A program made the position numbers and the translations under genes. Source: Paracoccus sp. MBLB3053 (lineage in GTDB: Bacteria; Pseudomonadota; Alphaproteobacteria; Rhodobacterales; Rhodobacteraceae). From it: a DNA stretch of 64,000 bases. The notes below the pieces were generated by a model, which did no database searches, was not told where the DNA came from, and saw only the letters and a program-made list of their open reading frames with translations. Of the stretch, positions 16,471 through 26,115 are shown piece after piece; the stretch's first letter is position 1, and every line of letters begins with the position of its first letter. The stretch lies in assembly GCF_031822435.1 (NCBI RefSeq), contig NZ_JAVQLW010000001.1:815501-879500 (forward strand), written 5' to 3'.

Positions 16471-19402
16471 CGCCGAACCTTTCGGGCTGCGCCGTCTGGG
16501 TCACGTCCCATTCGCCATGCCGCGAGAGGTGGTCGTAATCGCTTGCATGGTCACTGCGCTCCATCGCCAGTCGGGCAGTAAAGCCCCGCTCACCGCGCAG
16601 GTAGAGCCCGATCAGGTCGACAAAACCCGTCCAGGTTTCCTGGGCGTAACCGGGGCCGAACTCGCGCCTTTCGGTCTTTCCCTCGCCGCCAAGCTGGATA
16701 TAGCTGATGCCCTCGACATCGGCGCGGCCGAGCCCCTTGAACGCGCCCTGCTCGACCATCGCGGCCTCGAGCGGCAATTGCTTGTCGAAATGCCGGATCT
16801 GCGCATCGGTCGGTGGCTTGCCGGACTTGTAATCGTAGACATGCACGCGCCCATCTTGCAGCAGGTCCAGCCGGTCCGGCTTGGCAATCAGACGAAAATC
16901 GACGCCGGGAATCCCAAGTTCGGCATATTCCTCGACCACGGTCGGGCGCCCCTGGGAAAGCCGCTTTGCCTCGTCCGCCATGAGGCGGTTGGCGATCCCG
17001 GCAATCCGCGCACGCCAGAAAAGCCTTGCCGACGGCCAGGGCACGTTTTCCTGAAGCGCCTGGTCGGTGATCGCCAGAAGCCGCGTCGCCATCTGCTCGG
17101 GGGCTTCCGGAAACTCGGGCAGGCTGCGCAGGAAACGGTCCATGATGTCGTGAAGCACGGTCCCACGTTCCGCCGCATCTGCCTCGGGACGCAGGGGATC
17201 AAGTGCCCTGAGCCCCAGAACGCGACGGGCATAGATCGCATAGGGGTCGCGGATCAGCGTCCGCACCTCGGTCACGGACATCTGACGAAGCGCGGGCGCG
17301 GGTGGAATCGGCGCCGGGCGGGAAACAGGCGCGAGGCGGTGCCTTGGCTCGGCCTGCAGGGCAACCAGCCCGAGCCATCTTTTGCCGCGCTCGCGCATCT
17401 GCGCCAGCGCTTCGGGCCCGCCTTGATCGGGCAGGCCACTCAACAGGTTCAGCAGCCGGTTCAGCCAGCGTGAAGGGATGGTTTCGGCGTCGGCGTCGCG
17501 GCGGGCACGGGTAATGATGACCTCGGCTGCACCGACGGCCTGCTGGAAGTCATGTGCCGCAAGGCCCACGCGCCTTTCGGGCAGGGTCAGCCCGGCGGAA
17601 AGGCGCATCGGACGCGACAGCCAGGGATCGGGCGGCAGGGATTGCGGCCAGCCCCCCTCGTTCAGCCCCGAGAGGATCACGAGACCGGCAGCTTCGCCCA
17701 CGGCCTCGGTCCGGGCCTCACGCGGGCCGCGAAAGCGCACGAGCGAATGCGACGCGACGTCCTGACGCACCGCCTGTCCCTGCAATTCGTCATAGAGCAG
17801 ATCGCGGAATTCGCCGGGGCGAAGATCATGCCCCTGCTCGGCATGCGATGCGAGATGGTCGAGCACGTTGCGCGCAAGCCCGCCGGCTGCCTTGCCCCAG
17901 AGTTCCGAGGCATCGGCATTTCCTTCGGGTCCGGCAGCCAGATCCTCTGCCAGCTTGCGCAGATCGCTCAGCCGATCGGCCATCGGGCGCGGCGCACGGT
18001 CATCCGCCAGGGGAACGATCCGGTCGAGCATCGCGGCCAGCCAAAGCGCCCACGGCTTGCGGCGCTCATCTCCCTTTTCGGCCCAGTCGCGCAGAGCCAC
18101 CCCATCCGGGAAGGCCGGCCCTTTGGCACGCAGTTGAAGTTCAAGATCTCGGGTGTGACGCAGGTGCTCGCGCCGGAATTCCGCGCCCAGCCCGGTCGCC
18201 ATGACCGGGTGCTTGAGCAACGTCAGCAGCCCGTCGATCATCATCTCTGCGCCGAAGAGATCCGCGACATGGCGCAGGAACAGACCTGGCGCTGTCAGGG
18301 GCAGGGGCTGGCCTGCGGAATCGTCCGGAATGATGCCCCAACGATCGAGCGCCGATTGCACACGGCGGGTCAGCATCCGGTCGGCGGCGATCAGGGTGAC
18401 GGGCTGGTTGCGTTCTACGGCCTCGCGAATGATAAGTGCGACGGCCTCCGCCTCTTCGCCGGGTTGTTCGGCCTCGATCAGCGTCAGATGCTCGGTCGCG
18501 GGCATCAGCGGGCCAAGCCGCGGTCCTTCCTCGATCCACTGGTCGGTGACTGGCGCGGGACGCAGCGCGAGCGAGATCAGCCGGTTGCGCGCAGGATCCG
18601 GGGCGGCATCCGCGATCCAGTCCCCGGGCATCCCGAATTCGGCAACAAAGGGCGCATAGCGGGCCTGAGGGTGATCTTCGCCCCGCGCATCAAGGCCCTC
18701 CCAGACATTGCGGGGCATGTCGGGATCGAAGCCGGGCAGAACCACCGCGCCCATCGGCAACCTGGCAACGGCGCGCATGAAATCCCGCGTCGCGCCATGC
18801 GACCCGGTCGAGCCCGCGACCACCACCGGCCCTTCGGGCAGGTTCATGCCCTTGGCCCAATCGGTGGCCAGCTCCTCGGCCGCCACGCGCTGACGGGATT
18901 CGCGGTCCTGCGGCGGGTCGGACAGGTAATAGGCGGCTGCGATCTTCAGAAACGCCAGCGAACGCCCCCAATGCTGCGCATGATCGCCCGCGTCGATCCG
19001 GTCCAGCGCGTCCGGGCCAAGCCCTTCAAGCTGCATTTCGGCCATCAACCCGGCCAGCGACGCCGCGAGCTCCGGCACGGATTGGCCCTGCGCAAGATCG
19101 GGCTGCGCTTTTAGCGCCGCGTGGATCAACCTGCCCAGCTCGAGCCTGCGCGCCAGCGGAGCCGTGGCCGAGCCGCCCCCGATATCCGCCAGCAGGCGCA
19201 GCCGGGGCAGGATCACCGGCCCGCGCCAGATCAGCGCGTCCCGCAAGGCCATCAGCGATTGGCCGGAATTCGCAAAGACCGTCACCCGCGCCATGTCCTG
19301 CGCCGGTCGGCCCCGCATTCGCGCAATCAGCCCTTCGGCGAAGGCACCCGCGAAATCCGCTCCGCAGGGCAGCGCGAAGACGCCGTTGCACCACTCAGCC
19401 AT
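16463..19402 (-). CDS. addB: AddB, nuclease subunit of AddAB
   Basis: 979-residue partner of AddA. The N-terminal half is an inactive helicase-like scaffold (a residual nucleotide-site region near VTVFANSGQSLMAL). The C-terminal PD-(D/E)XK nuclease domain carries ERGTVLHDIMDRFL (first conserved helix), and GVDFRLIAKPDRLDLL followed by VHVYDYKSGKPP, which supplies the D-x-K catalytic residues. The ATG at 19402 starts the family-typical MAEWCNGVFALPCG and overlaps the murU stop by 8 bp; the open frame extends about 29 codons further upstream without support. Part of the overlapping tsaE/amgK-murU-addB-addA string. Confidence 0.95.
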   Translation of the reverse strand: MAEWCNGVFALPCGADFAGAFAEGLIARMRGRPAQDMARVTVFANSGQSLMALRDALIWRGPVILPRLRLLADIGGGSATAPLARRLELGRLIHAALKAQPDLAQGQSVPELAASLAGLMAEMQLEGLGPDALDRIDAGDHAQHWGRSLAFLKIAAAYYLSDPPQDRESRQRVAAEELATDWAKGMNLPEGPVVVAGSTGSHGATRDFMRAVARLPMGAVVLPGFDPDMPRNVWEGLDARGEDHPQARYAPFVAEFGMPGDWIADAAPDPARNRLISLALRPAPVTDQWIEEGPRLGPLMPATEHLTLIEAEQPGEEAEAVALIIREAVERNQPVTLIAADRMLTRRVQSALDRWGIIPDDSAGQPLPLTAPGLFLRHVADLFGAEMMIDGLLTLLKHPVMATGLGAEFRREHLRHTRDLELQLRAKGPAFPDGVALRDWAEKGDERRKPWALWLAAMLDRIVPLADDRAPRPMADRLSDLRKLAEDLAAGPEGNADASELWGKAAGGLARNVLDHLASHAEQGHDLRPGEFRDLLYDELQGQAVRQDVASHSLVRFRGPREARTEAVGEAAGLVILSGLNEGGWPQSLPPDPWLSRPMRLSAGLTLPERRVGLAAHDFQQAVGAAEVIITRARRDADAETIPSRWLNRLLNLLSGLPDQGGPEALAQMRERGKRWLGLVALQAEPRHRLAPVSRPAPIPPAPALRQMSVTEVRTLIRDPYAIYARRVLGLRALDPLRPEADAAERGTVLHDIMDRFLRSLPEFPEAPEQMATRLLAITDQALQENVPWPSARLFWRARIAGIANRLMADEAKRLSQGRPTVVEEYAELGIPGVDFRLIAKPDRLDLLQDGRVHVYDYKSGKPPTDAQIRHFDKQLPLEAAMVEQGAFKGLGRADVEGISYIQLGGEGKTERREFGPGYAQETWTGFVDLIGLYLRGERGFTARLAMERSDHASDYDHLSRHGEWDVTQTAQPERFGDV

Positions 19403-20066
19403 CAAGCAAGGCCTCGGCCAGCGGAATGCAGTCGGGACGACCGACATCGCACCACTCGCCGTCATGGATGAGCCCATAAGCACTGCCACCGGCGATCAGA
19501 AGATCCCATAGCCGGTTCAACGAAAATGCGTCCTCGGCGATCTCGGCCAGCCGGTCGGGCCGGATTATCTGCGCACCGCCATAGACAAGATCGCCCTTGC
19601 GGATAAGTCGGGCGTGGGGATCAAGGCTGAAATCCCCGCTGCCCCGACGGCCATGGGTCTGCGCCAGGGGAACAAGCATCAGAAGCGCATCCATGCGATC
19701 ATCCCAGGCGTCAATCAGCGCGGCGATAGGATTCGTGCCGGTCCAGACGACATCGGGATTCATTGTGATGACTGGGCCTGCACCCAGCAAAGGCAGCGCC
19801 TTGCGCAGCCCGCCCCCGGTTTCCAGCAGCAGGTCGGATTCATCCGAGATGGCGATGCCTCGCCCTGCAACATGGTCGCGGATCTGGTGGCCAAGATGGT
19901 GGGTATTGATGACGATGGGCCCGACTCCCGCCGTCTCGCCTTGGTGCAAGGCGCGATCCAGCAGGGTCTGGCCCCCGACCCGGATCAGCGGCTTCGGCGT
20001 TACGTCGGTCAGCGGCGCCATGCGGGTGCCCTTGCCGGCGGCAAAGATCATCAGCGGCAGCGTCAT
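19395..20066 (-). CDS. murU: MurNAc-1-phosphate uridylyltransferase (MurU)
   Basis: 223-residue nucleotidyltransferase that makes UDP-MurNAc from MurNAc-1-phosphate in the peptidoglycan recycling shortcut bypassing MurA/MurB. Sugar-nucleotidyltransferase signature AAGKGTRMAPLTDVTPKPL at residues 9-27, the metal-binding aspartate in ITMNPDVVWTG, TGGGLRKALPLLG for the sugar pocket, and WCDVGRPD at the C-terminus. It overlaps the upstream AmgK-containing gene by 4 bp (ATGA) and addB by 8 bp. Immediate linkage to AmgK, which supplies the MurNAc-1-P, supports MurU over the general nucleotidyltransferase label. Confidence 0.9.
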   Translation of the reverse strand: MTLPLMIFAAGKGTRMAPLTDVTPKPLIRVGGQTLLDRALHQGETAGVGPIVINTHHLGHQIRDHVAGRGIAISDESDLLLETGGGLRKALPLLGAGPVITMNPDVVWTGTNPIAALIDAWDDRMDALLMLVPLAQTHGRRGSGDFSLDPHARLIRKGDLVYGGAQIIRPDRLAEIAEDAFSLNRLWDLLIAGGSAYGLIHDGEWCDVGRPDCIPLAEALLDG

Positions 20067-21481
20067 GCGCGGGCGATCCTTTCGATTATTTGTGGCGTTG
20101 GCGCGGGAATGCCCGCCAGCGCCTCGGCCAGAGGCGCGAGGGCCGGATGCGCAATGTCGCGCTGGATCGCGGCCCAGACGCGCGGCATGAAGGCAAGGTA
20201 GCGCGGCTTGCCGTCTCGCTGCGCAAGCCGGGTGAAGATCCCCATGATCCGCAATCCCCGTTGCGCGCCCAAAAGCGCATAGGCTGCGCGGAACCGTTCA
20301 GGGCTCACACCGGTCGCCGCGATATATCGGGCGATCTGCGCTTCCTCGATGTCGACGGCAACGTCGCGTCGGGCATCCTGCAGCCCCGATACAAGGTCAT
20401 AGGCCGGATGCACCGCCACAGCATCCTGGAAATCCAGGATGCCCATGCTGTCATCGCCCTGCCAGACCAGGTTCTCGGCATGGAAATCACGCAGGCCAAG
20501 CACAGGGGCAGCATCTGCCGCAATTTCCCCGTGAAGTCGCTCGATCACATCGGCAACCTCATCGGCCTTGCCGGGCGCACCGACGGCCGGGGCGTAATGT
20601 TCGGCGAACAATCCCACCTGACGGGCAAGTTCGGCTCCGTCCAGCCGCAGCACGAAATCCGGCGGCGCGTGGCGATGCAGTTCGACCAGCAGGTCGGTCA
20701 TGCGGTCATAGATGCGCGAGCCAAGCTGCGGCTCGGTTTCGAGCACGCGCGCCACAAGATCATCCCCCAGATCCTCGAGCAGCAGCAGACCTTCGGCCTG
20801 GTCGGCCGCCAAGATCTCGGGGGCGTGGAATCCGCGGGCGCGCAACCACTGCGTCATCGCAACGTAATCGCCCGCAGGCCCCGGCGCCGCATCCATCAGG
20901 ACCGCGCTGCGATCGTCGTCGATCAGCCGGAAATAGCGCCGCGACGAGGCGTCGCCGGCCAACGGGATCAGACGTGCCTCGGACCAACCGGCGCGGTGGA
21001 TCAGCCGTGCTATCGCGGGAAGCCGCGCGATCGCGCCCCAGCGCGCTTCGGAACCGGCCAGGGTGACATCTCTCAATTCGGGGAAATCCGCGATCGGCTC
21101 CAACCCCATGATCAAGGGATCGGGCAGGGGACCGCCGTGATCGGGCCACTCGATCAGCACCACCGCCTCGCGCATGGCCTCGTCGAGCCCCAGTTCGATC
21201 AGCTCGTCCGGATGGGTCAGGCGGTACAGGTCCGCATGCCAGATCTCGGTTCCCATCGGGTCCTCGTAGGTCTGGACCAGAGTGAAGGTCGGACTGGGCA
21301 CATCTTCGGCCATGTCGCCCTGCCGCGCCCGGATGAAGGCCCGTGCGAAATGGGTCTTGCCCGCGCCCACGGGGCCTTCCATGGCGACGACGTCTCCGGG
21401 TTTCAGGACAGCCGCCATGACCCGCGCCAGGCAGGCGGTCAGGTCGGCATCGGCGTGAGCAAGCGTTGCAAGCAGGGTCAT
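20063..21481 (-). CDS. Fused TsaE (tRNA t6A ATPase) and AmgK (MurNAc/GlcNAc anomeric kinase)
   Basis: One 472-residue open frame that joins two enzymes usually encoded separately. Residues 1-155 are TsaE, the ATPase of the t6A37 tRNA modification complex: Walker A GPVGAGKT at 36-43, PSPTFTLVQTY at 62-72, HADLYRL, and EWPDHG at 111-116. Residues about 165-472 are AmgK, the anomeric kinase of cell-wall recycling: nucleotide loop AGDASSRRYFRL at 175-186, LLLLEDLGDD, catalytic LRDFHAENLVW with D332 and N337, and D350 in ILDFQD. No stop codon or frameshift separates them. murU follows with a 4-bp overlap. All key residues of both halves look intact. Confidence 0.92.
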   Translation of the reverse strand: MTLLATLAHADADLTACLARVMAAVLKPGDVVAMEGPVGAGKTHFARAFIRARQGDMAEDVPSPTFTLVQTYEDPMGTEIWHADLYRLTHPDELIELGLDEAMREAVVLIEWPDHGGPLPDPLIMGLEPIADFPELRDVTLAGSEARWGAIARLPAIARLIHRAGWSEARLIPLAGDASSRRYFRLIDDDRSAVLMDAAPGPAGDYVAMTQWLRARGFHAPEILAADQAEGLLLLEDLGDDLVARVLETEPQLGSRIYDRMTDLLVELHRHAPPDFVLRLDGAELARQVGLFAEHYAPAVGAPGKADEVADVIERLHGEIAADAAPVLGLRDFHAENLVWQGDDSMGILDFQDAVAVHPAYDLVSGLQDARRDVAVDIEEAQIARYIAATGVSPERFRAAYALLGAQRGLRIMGIFTRLAQRDGKPRYLAFMPRVWAAIQRDIAHPALAPLAEALAGIPAPTPQIIERIARA

Positions 21482-21512
21482 GGCAAAAACCTAGGATCGC
21501 GCAGCCAATGCG

Positions 21513-22319
21513 TCAAAGCCCCAGCACATCGGCCATGTCATATTCGCCTGGCCCCTTGTCCTGGCCCCACAGGGCAGCCCGCAGCGCGCCCCTTGCGAAG
21601 ATCGCGCGGTCAGTTGCCAGGTGACGCAGCACGACACGTTCGCCCGCCGTGGCGAAGATCACGTCATGCTCGCCCACGACATCTCCGCCGCGAATGGCGG
21701 CAAAGCCGATCGTGCCCTGTTCGCGCGCACCGGTGATGCCCTCACGCGCTGGGGTGCGCAGTTCATCAAGCGTCTTGCCGCGCCCCTCGGCAGCCGCCTC
21801 GCCCAGCATGAGCGCGGTGCCCGATGGCGCGTCGACCTTGCGATTGTGGTGCGTCTCGACCACCTCGACATCCCAATCCTCGCCGAGCGCCGCCGCGACC
21901 TTGCGGGTGAGACCAACCAGCAAGTTGACGCCAAGGCTCATGTTGCCGGCGCGGATGATCGGGGCATGACGAGCGGCGGCCTTGATCTTTTCAAGGTGGT
22001 GCGGCTCGAAGCCGGTGGTGCCGATGACATGGACGGCACGGGCCTGCGCAGTCAGCTCGGCAAAGGCGACGGTCGCGTCCGGCGCGGTGAAATCGATCAC
22101 CGCCTGCGCCTTGGCGATGGCCTCGACCGCATCGTCGGTGACGGTGAGGCCAAGCGCCGAGCCTCCCATCGCCTCGCCCAGGTCACGCCCCACCCAGGGG
22201 CTGCCTTCACGTTCGATCACGCCGACCAGACGGGCCTGATCCGATGCCAGGACAGCGCGAACCAGCATCTGACCCATGCGACCCGAAGCGCCCGTAATGA
22301 CGATTCCCGGTATTTCCAT
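21513..22319 (-). CDS. dapB: 4-hydroxy-tetrahydrodipicolinate reductase
   Basis: 268-residue NAD(P)H-dependent enzyme of the lysine/diaminopimelate pathway. N-terminal nucleotide loop [10 protein letters not shown], the active-site region [18 protein letters not shown] with the His-His and Lys of the family, and [12 protein letters not shown]. Length is normal. Two ATGs lie six bases apart (22325 and 22319); the second is preferred because the GGGGG upstream is then at a normal distance. It is divergent from rbfA, with 69 bp between the starts. Confidence 0.96.
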   Translation of the reverse strand: MEIPGIVITGASGRMGQMLVRAVLASDQARLVGVIEREGSPWVGRDLGEAMGGSALGLTVTDDAVEAIAKAQAVIDFTAPDATVAFAELTAQARAVHVIGTTGFEPHHLEKIKAAARHAPIIRAGNMSLGVNLLVGLTRKVAAALGEDWDVEVVETHHNRKVDAPSGTALMLGEAAAEGRGKTLDELRTPAREGITGAREQGTIGFAAIRGGDVVGEHDVIFATAGERVVLRHLATDRAIFARGALRAALWGQDKGPGEYDMADVLGL

Positions 22320-22388
22320 GTCCATACCCCCGTTTTGGCATGGTCTATCCCGTTGCGGCGCGGGCCGCGACCCCCTACATCTGCGCGC

Positions 22389-22808
22389 ATGGCACAGAAC
22401 CGCTTTCATTCCGGCGCAGGCCCCTCGCAGCGACAGCTGCGCGTTGGGGAACTGATCCGCCGCACCCTGTCCGACGTCCTGCTGCGCGGCGACGTCCATG
22501 ACCCCGACCTGAACCGCCACTCGATCACCGTGGGCGAGGTTCGCACATCACCCGACCTCAAGGTCGCGACCGCATTCGTGCTGCCGCTGGGTGGTCAGGG
22601 CGCCGACGAGGCCTTGGCCGCGCTGCGCCGCAACCAGGCCGAACTGCGCCATCTGGTCGCCAAGGCCATGTCGCTGAAATATGCGCCGCAGCTGCGCTTC
22701 GTGCTGGACGAGACCTTCGACCGCATGGACGACACCCGTCGCCTGCTGAACGAGGACCGCGTGCGCCGCGATGTCGAACATGGCGACGATGAAGATGATG
22801 AAGATTGA
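22389..22808 (+). CDS. rbfA: Ribosome-binding factor A
   Basis: 139-residue cytoplasmic factor that assists maturation of the 16S rRNA 5' end in the 30S subunit. KH-type fold motifs: [40 protein letters not shown] and [19 protein letters not shown]. It ends in an acidic tail ([12 protein letters not shown]). Start ATG follows a poor Shine-Dalgarno. Its end overlaps the next coding start by about 11 bp; truB follows one gene later, the common rbfA-truB association. Confidence 0.95.
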   Translation: MAQNRFHSGAGPSQRQLRVGELIRRTLSDVLLRGDVHDPDLNRHSITVGEVRTSPDLKVATAFVLPLGGQGADEALAALRRNQAELRHLVAKAMSLKYAPQLRFVLDETFDRMDDTRRLLNEDRVRRDVEHGDDEDDED

Positions 22809-23553
22809 TCTGAAGCGTCGGCTTGGTCTTGCCATCGGCGCGCTGGTGGCAATGACCTTGCCCGCGATGGCCGGGATCTGCGAGAAGCGCGATTTCGATG
22901 GCCAGGGCTATGTCATCTGCACGCTCGCGGCAGAGCAGGAACCGGGGCTGAAGCTTTGGCTGAACGATGCCGAAGGCAATGTGCTTGGCGACTTCTTCAG
23001 CGTGCGCAAGACCCTGCCCGCGGATGAAGTGCTGGCCTTCGCCATGAACGCGGGCATGTATCATGCGGATTATTCCCCCGTCGGCCTTTATGTCAGCGAC
23101 GGGAACAAGGAACACGACATCGTCACCGGTGGCGGTGGCGGCAACTTCGGCCTGCTGCCGAACGGCGTCTTCTGCACCGGCGGGGATCGCCCCTACCAGG
23201 TCATCGAAAGCCGTGCCTTCGCCAAGGCCGAGCCGCAATGCCGGATCGCCACGCAATCGGGGCCGATGCTGGTCATAGACGGCGCCCTGCATCCGCGATT
23301 CCTTGTCGACAGCGACAGCCGCTATGTCCGCAATGGCGTCGGCGTCTCGCCCGATGGGCAGACGGCATGGTTCGCGATCTCGGACCGGGCGGTGACGTTC
23401 CACGAATTCGGCCGCCTGTTCAGGGACGGCCTGGGCGCGCGGGATGCGCTTTACTTCGACGGCTCGATCTCGCGGCTATACTCGCCCGAGCTGAGGCGGT
23501 CGGATTTCGGCCGCAGGCTGGGGCCGATCATCGGATATACGGGAAAGAACTGA
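22798..23553 (+). CDS. Secreted phosphodiester glycosidase (NAGPA domain) family protein
   Basis: About 251 residues beginning [10 protein letters not shown] with a Sec-type signal peptide ([16 protein letters not shown], cleavage probably after AMA). The mature part is a NAGPA/DUF2233 domain: [67 protein letters not shown] and [15 protein letters not shown]. The family includes the lysosomal enzyme that uncovers mannose-6-phosphate, and bacterial forms are periplasmic or exported with unknown substrates. Cysteines near [14 protein letters not shown] suggest a disulfide. Several ATGs are close together (22771 to 22798); I chose the last, which gives the best signal peptide. It lies between rbfA and truB with tight spacing. 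Confidence 0.82.
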   Translation: MKIDLKRRLGLAIGALVAMTLPAMAGICEKRDFDGQGYVICTLAAEQEPGLKLWLNDAEGNVLGDFFSVRKTLPADEVLAFAMNAGMYHADYSPVGLYVSDGNKEHDIVTGGGGGNFGLLPNGVFCTGGDRPYQVIESRAFAKAEPQCRIATQSGPMLVIDGALHPRFLVDSDSRYVRNGVGVSPDGQTAWFAISDRAVTFHEFGRLFRDGLGARDALYFDGSISRLYSPELRRSDFGRRLGPIIGYTGKN

Positions 23554-23554
23554 C

Positions 23555-24451
23555 ATGGCGCGCAAAAAGGGACGCGAGATCCACGGTTGGCTGATCGTGG
23601 ACAAGCCCGCAGGCGTGGGCTCGACCGACGTGGTCGGCAAGGTCCGCTGGGCGCTCGACGCGAAGAAGGCAGGCCATGCCGGCACGCTGGACCCCGATGC
23701 GACCGGCGTCCTGGCCATCGCCCTTGGCGAGGCGACGAAGACCGTGCCGATCCTGACCGACGCGCTCAAGGCATATGACTTCAGGGTCAATTGGGGGGCC
23801 GAAACCTCGACGGACGACGCCTCGGGCGAGGTGGTCAAGACCAGCGATGCGCGCCCGACCGAGGATGCAATCCGGGAGGCGCTGCCAGAATTCACCGGCG
23901 ACATCATGCAGATCCCACCGGCCGTCTCGGCCGTGCGCGTCGATGGGGCTAGGGCATATGACCTTGCACGCGAGGGTGAGACGGTCGAACTGGCCGCGCG
24001 CCCCCTCTGGGTCGATTCGCTGGAACTGCTGGCCGCGACCGAAAACAGCGCCGATCTGCGCATGGTCTGCGGCAAGGGTGGCTATGTCCGGTCGATCGCC
24101 CGCGACCTCGGCCGCAAGCTGGGCTGCCTTGGCCATGTCGATCACCTGCGCCGGACATGGTCCGGGCCGTTCGAGGCCGCCGACGGCATCGCCTTCGACC
24201 GGATCGACCGTGCCAATCAGGCCGAGATCGAGGCCGCCCTGCTGCCGATTCAGTCCGCGCTGACGGACCTGCCGGAAATGCACGCGACCGAAATCGGCGA
24301 AGTCCGCATCCTGAACGGCAATCCCGGTCAGGTGCTGGGTCACGCCGAATTCGGCGAAGAGGTCTGGGTCAGCCGAAACGGCCGCGCACTTTGCATCGGC
24401 CGCTTCATGGGCGGCGAGGTCCAGCCCAGCCGCGTCTTCAACCTGCCCTGA
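23555..24451 (+). CDS. truB: tRNA pseudouridine-55 synthase
   Basis: 298-residue enzyme that forms pseudouridine 55 in the T-loop of tRNAs. Catalytic aspartate D47 in [14 protein letters not shown], the preceding [18 protein letters not shown], the [18 protein letters not shown] segment (here [14 protein letters not shown]) and [20 protein letters not shown]. Starts one base after the stop of the glycosidase-like gene. Convergent with the metallo-beta-lactamase-fold gene, stops 5 bp apart. Confidence 0.96.
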   Translation: MARKKGREIHGWLIVDKPAGVGSTDVVGKVRWALDAKKAGHAGTLDPDATGVLAIALGEATKTVPILTDALKAYDFRVNWGAETSTDDASGEVVKTSDARPTEDAIREALPEFTGDIMQIPPAVSAVRVDGARAYDLAREGETVELAARPLWVDSLELLAATENSADLRMVCGKGGYVRSIARDLGRKLGCLGHVDHLRRTWSGPFEAADGIAFDRIDRANQAEIEAALLPIQSALTDLPEMHATEIGEVRILNGNPGQVLGHAEFGEEVWVSRNGRALCIGRFMGGEVQPSRVFNLP

Positions 24452-24456
24452 CCGGT

Positions 24457-25386
24457 TCAGCCCGCGAACTGGTAGGTCGCGGGTACATAGCGGAAAGATC
24501 CCTCGGCATCCCCAGGCGCGATATAGGCCAGCGCCGGGTAAGGCATGTGATAGCCGATGAAGGGAATGCGCTCTTCGGCCAGGCGTGCCAGCACCTTCGT
24601 CCGCGTGGCCGCGCCCGCGTCCTTGTCGACGTCGAAGCGGACATGCCAATCCGGCCGCTGGATCGAATAGACATAGTGGTTGAAGCTGTCGGCGGTGATC
24701 AGAAGCCGCGCGCCTTCGCTTTGCAAAAGATAGGTTGTGTGGCCCGGTGTATGGCCATGCGCAGCGACCGCGGTAATGCCGGGCAGGACCTCATCATTAT
24801 CGGCGATCAAGGTGGCATCGCCGATCAGGGGAGCGACATGGGTGGTATATGCCTCGCTGGGATTGGCGGCCCAGTAGTCGTTCTCGGCCTTGGGCGCGAT
24901 CAGCTTGGCATTGGGAAAGACAGGCTTGCCATCCTGGGTCAACCCGCTGACGTGATCACCATGCATATGCGTCAGCACGACATGGGTCACATCCTCGGGG
25001 GCATGGCCCGCTGCTGCGAGAGACGCCTTGGTCATGTCGGGGAACATGCCCGTGTCGAAGATCGCCAGCGCCTCGGGCGTCTTGACCAGCGTCATGGTGA
25101 AGGAGTTCCCGGCCCGCTCCGGCGGCAGGAAATTCGCGGAGCTGAGCAGTTCCCATTCCGAGGGATCGGCGTTCAGGCCAAAGGTTTCGATGGGATTGTC
25201 GCGCATGTTGGTCCCACCCAGCAGGGTCGACACTTCGAGATTTCCCAGCTTGATGGTATGGGCCTTGCCTTCCGGGGCGCCATCATCCGGCGCTGCCGTC
25301 TGGGCGGCTGCGGGCAGCGCCACAAGGGCAGGCAGCGCACCCCCGAGCAGCATGGCGTCACGACGGCTAAATCCAGTCTTGGTCAT
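24457..25386 (-). CDS. Exported metallo-beta-lactamase-fold hydrolase
   Basis: 309 residues with a Tat-type signal (FSRRDAMLLGGALPALVALP, then AAAQ). This suggests export in folded form with metals bound. The metal site is THMHGDH (about residue 140), a later histidine in AAHGHTPGHTTYLL, an aspartate in LLITADSFNHY, and a final histidine in IPFIGYHMPYPALAY. The pattern fits MBL-fold hydrolases in general (lactonase-, quorum-quenching- or sulfatase-like) and does not identify a substrate. Upstream ORFs (rluA, lysE-like) are on the same strand after an 81-bp gap. Confidence 0.8.
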   Translation of the reverse strand: MTKTGFSRRDAMLLGGALPALVALPAAAQTAAPDDGAPEGKAHTIKLGNLEVSTLLGGTNMRDNPIETFGLNADPSEWELLSSANFLPPERAGNSFTMTLVKTPEALAIFDTGMFPDMTKASLAAAGHAPEDVTHVVLTHMHGDHVSGLTQDGKPVFPNAKLIAPKAENDYWAANPSEAYTTHVAPLIGDATLIADNDEVLPGITAVAAHGHTPGHTTYLLQSEGARLLITADSFNHYVYSIQRPDWHVRFDVDKDAGAATRTKVLARLAEERIPFIGYHMPYPALAYIAPGDAEGSFRYVPATYQFAG

Positions 25387-25467
25387 TCTCCCGATCTCCC
25401 TTTTCGTGAATGATCTGAACGATAAACCAGTTTCCCGAGTTTCCCGAGTGAAACCGTCGTGAGGCGG

Positions 25468-26115
25468 TCAGAATGGAACCGGCGCGGAAAAGCTTTGCAT
25501 GACCCCGGTTTCGGGATGTTTGAAGCGAAGGCTTTCTGCATGGAGCATCAGGCGCGGAAACTCGGCAGCCTCGCCTGCCGCGTATAGCGGATCACCCAGG
25601 ATCGGGTGGCCAAGCTCGGCCATATGGACGCGCAATTGATGGCTGCGTCCGGTCACGGGCGAAAGTCGCACGCGGGTTTCCCGATCATCGGCACGGATCA
25701 CACGCCAATCGGTCTGGGCCGGGCGGCCCTGTTCATGGTCCACCTTCTGGCGCGGACGGTTCGGCCAGTCGACGATCAGGGGCAGATCGACCGTTCCCGT
25801 TTTCGGCGTCAAACGACCCCAAAGCCGCGCGACATAGACTTTCTTGGTCTTGCGATCCTCGAACTGCTTGGACAGGTTGCGTTGCGCGTGCGGGGTCAGG
25901 CCAAAGACCATGACCCCAGAAGTATCCATGTCCAGCCGATGTACCAGCAGGATCGTCGGAAAGGCGCCCCGCAAGCGCTCGATCAGGCAGTCTGTCCGAT
26001 CCTCGCCCCGGCCCGGAACCGAGAGAAGGCCCGAGGGCTTGGACACGACCAGAACCTCGTGATCGGCATGGATCACCTGCGGCTGTTCGCTGGTAGGTTC
26101 ATAGACAAAGCTCAT
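25468..26115 (-). CDS. rluA: Pseudouridine synthase RluA
   Basis: 215-residue synthase closely resembling E. coli RluA, which modifies 23S rRNA U746 and tRNA U32. Catalytic aspartate in HRLDMDTSGVMV, with the typical VVSKPSGLLSVPGRGEDRTD upstream, DLPLIVDWPNRPRQKVD in the middle and VTGRSHQLRVHMAELGHPIL near the end. There is no S4 domain, as expected for RluA rather than RluC/D. Start overlaps the stop of the LysE-family gene by 4 bp, indicating co-translation. Confidence 0.92.
   Translation of the reverse strand: MSFVYEPTSEQPQVIHADHEVLVVSKPSGLLSVPGRGEDRTDCLIERLRGAFPTILLVHRLDMDTSGVMVFGLTPHAQRNLSKQFEDRKTKKVYVARLWGRLTPKTGTVDLPLIVDWPNRPRQKVDHEQGRPAQTDWRVIRADDRETRVRLSPVTGRSHQLRVHMAELGHPILGDPLYAAGEAAEFPRLMLHAESLRFKHPETGVMQSFSAPVPF

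Noticed and set aside
17552..19114. 520-codon + strand frame antisense to addB
   Set aside because: Shadow frame; addB on the minus strand has clear nuclease motifs and codon bias.
20090..21736. 548-codon + strand frame antisense to the tsaE-amgK fusion
   Set aside because: Shadow frame with biased composition; the minus strand carries two intact enzyme domains.
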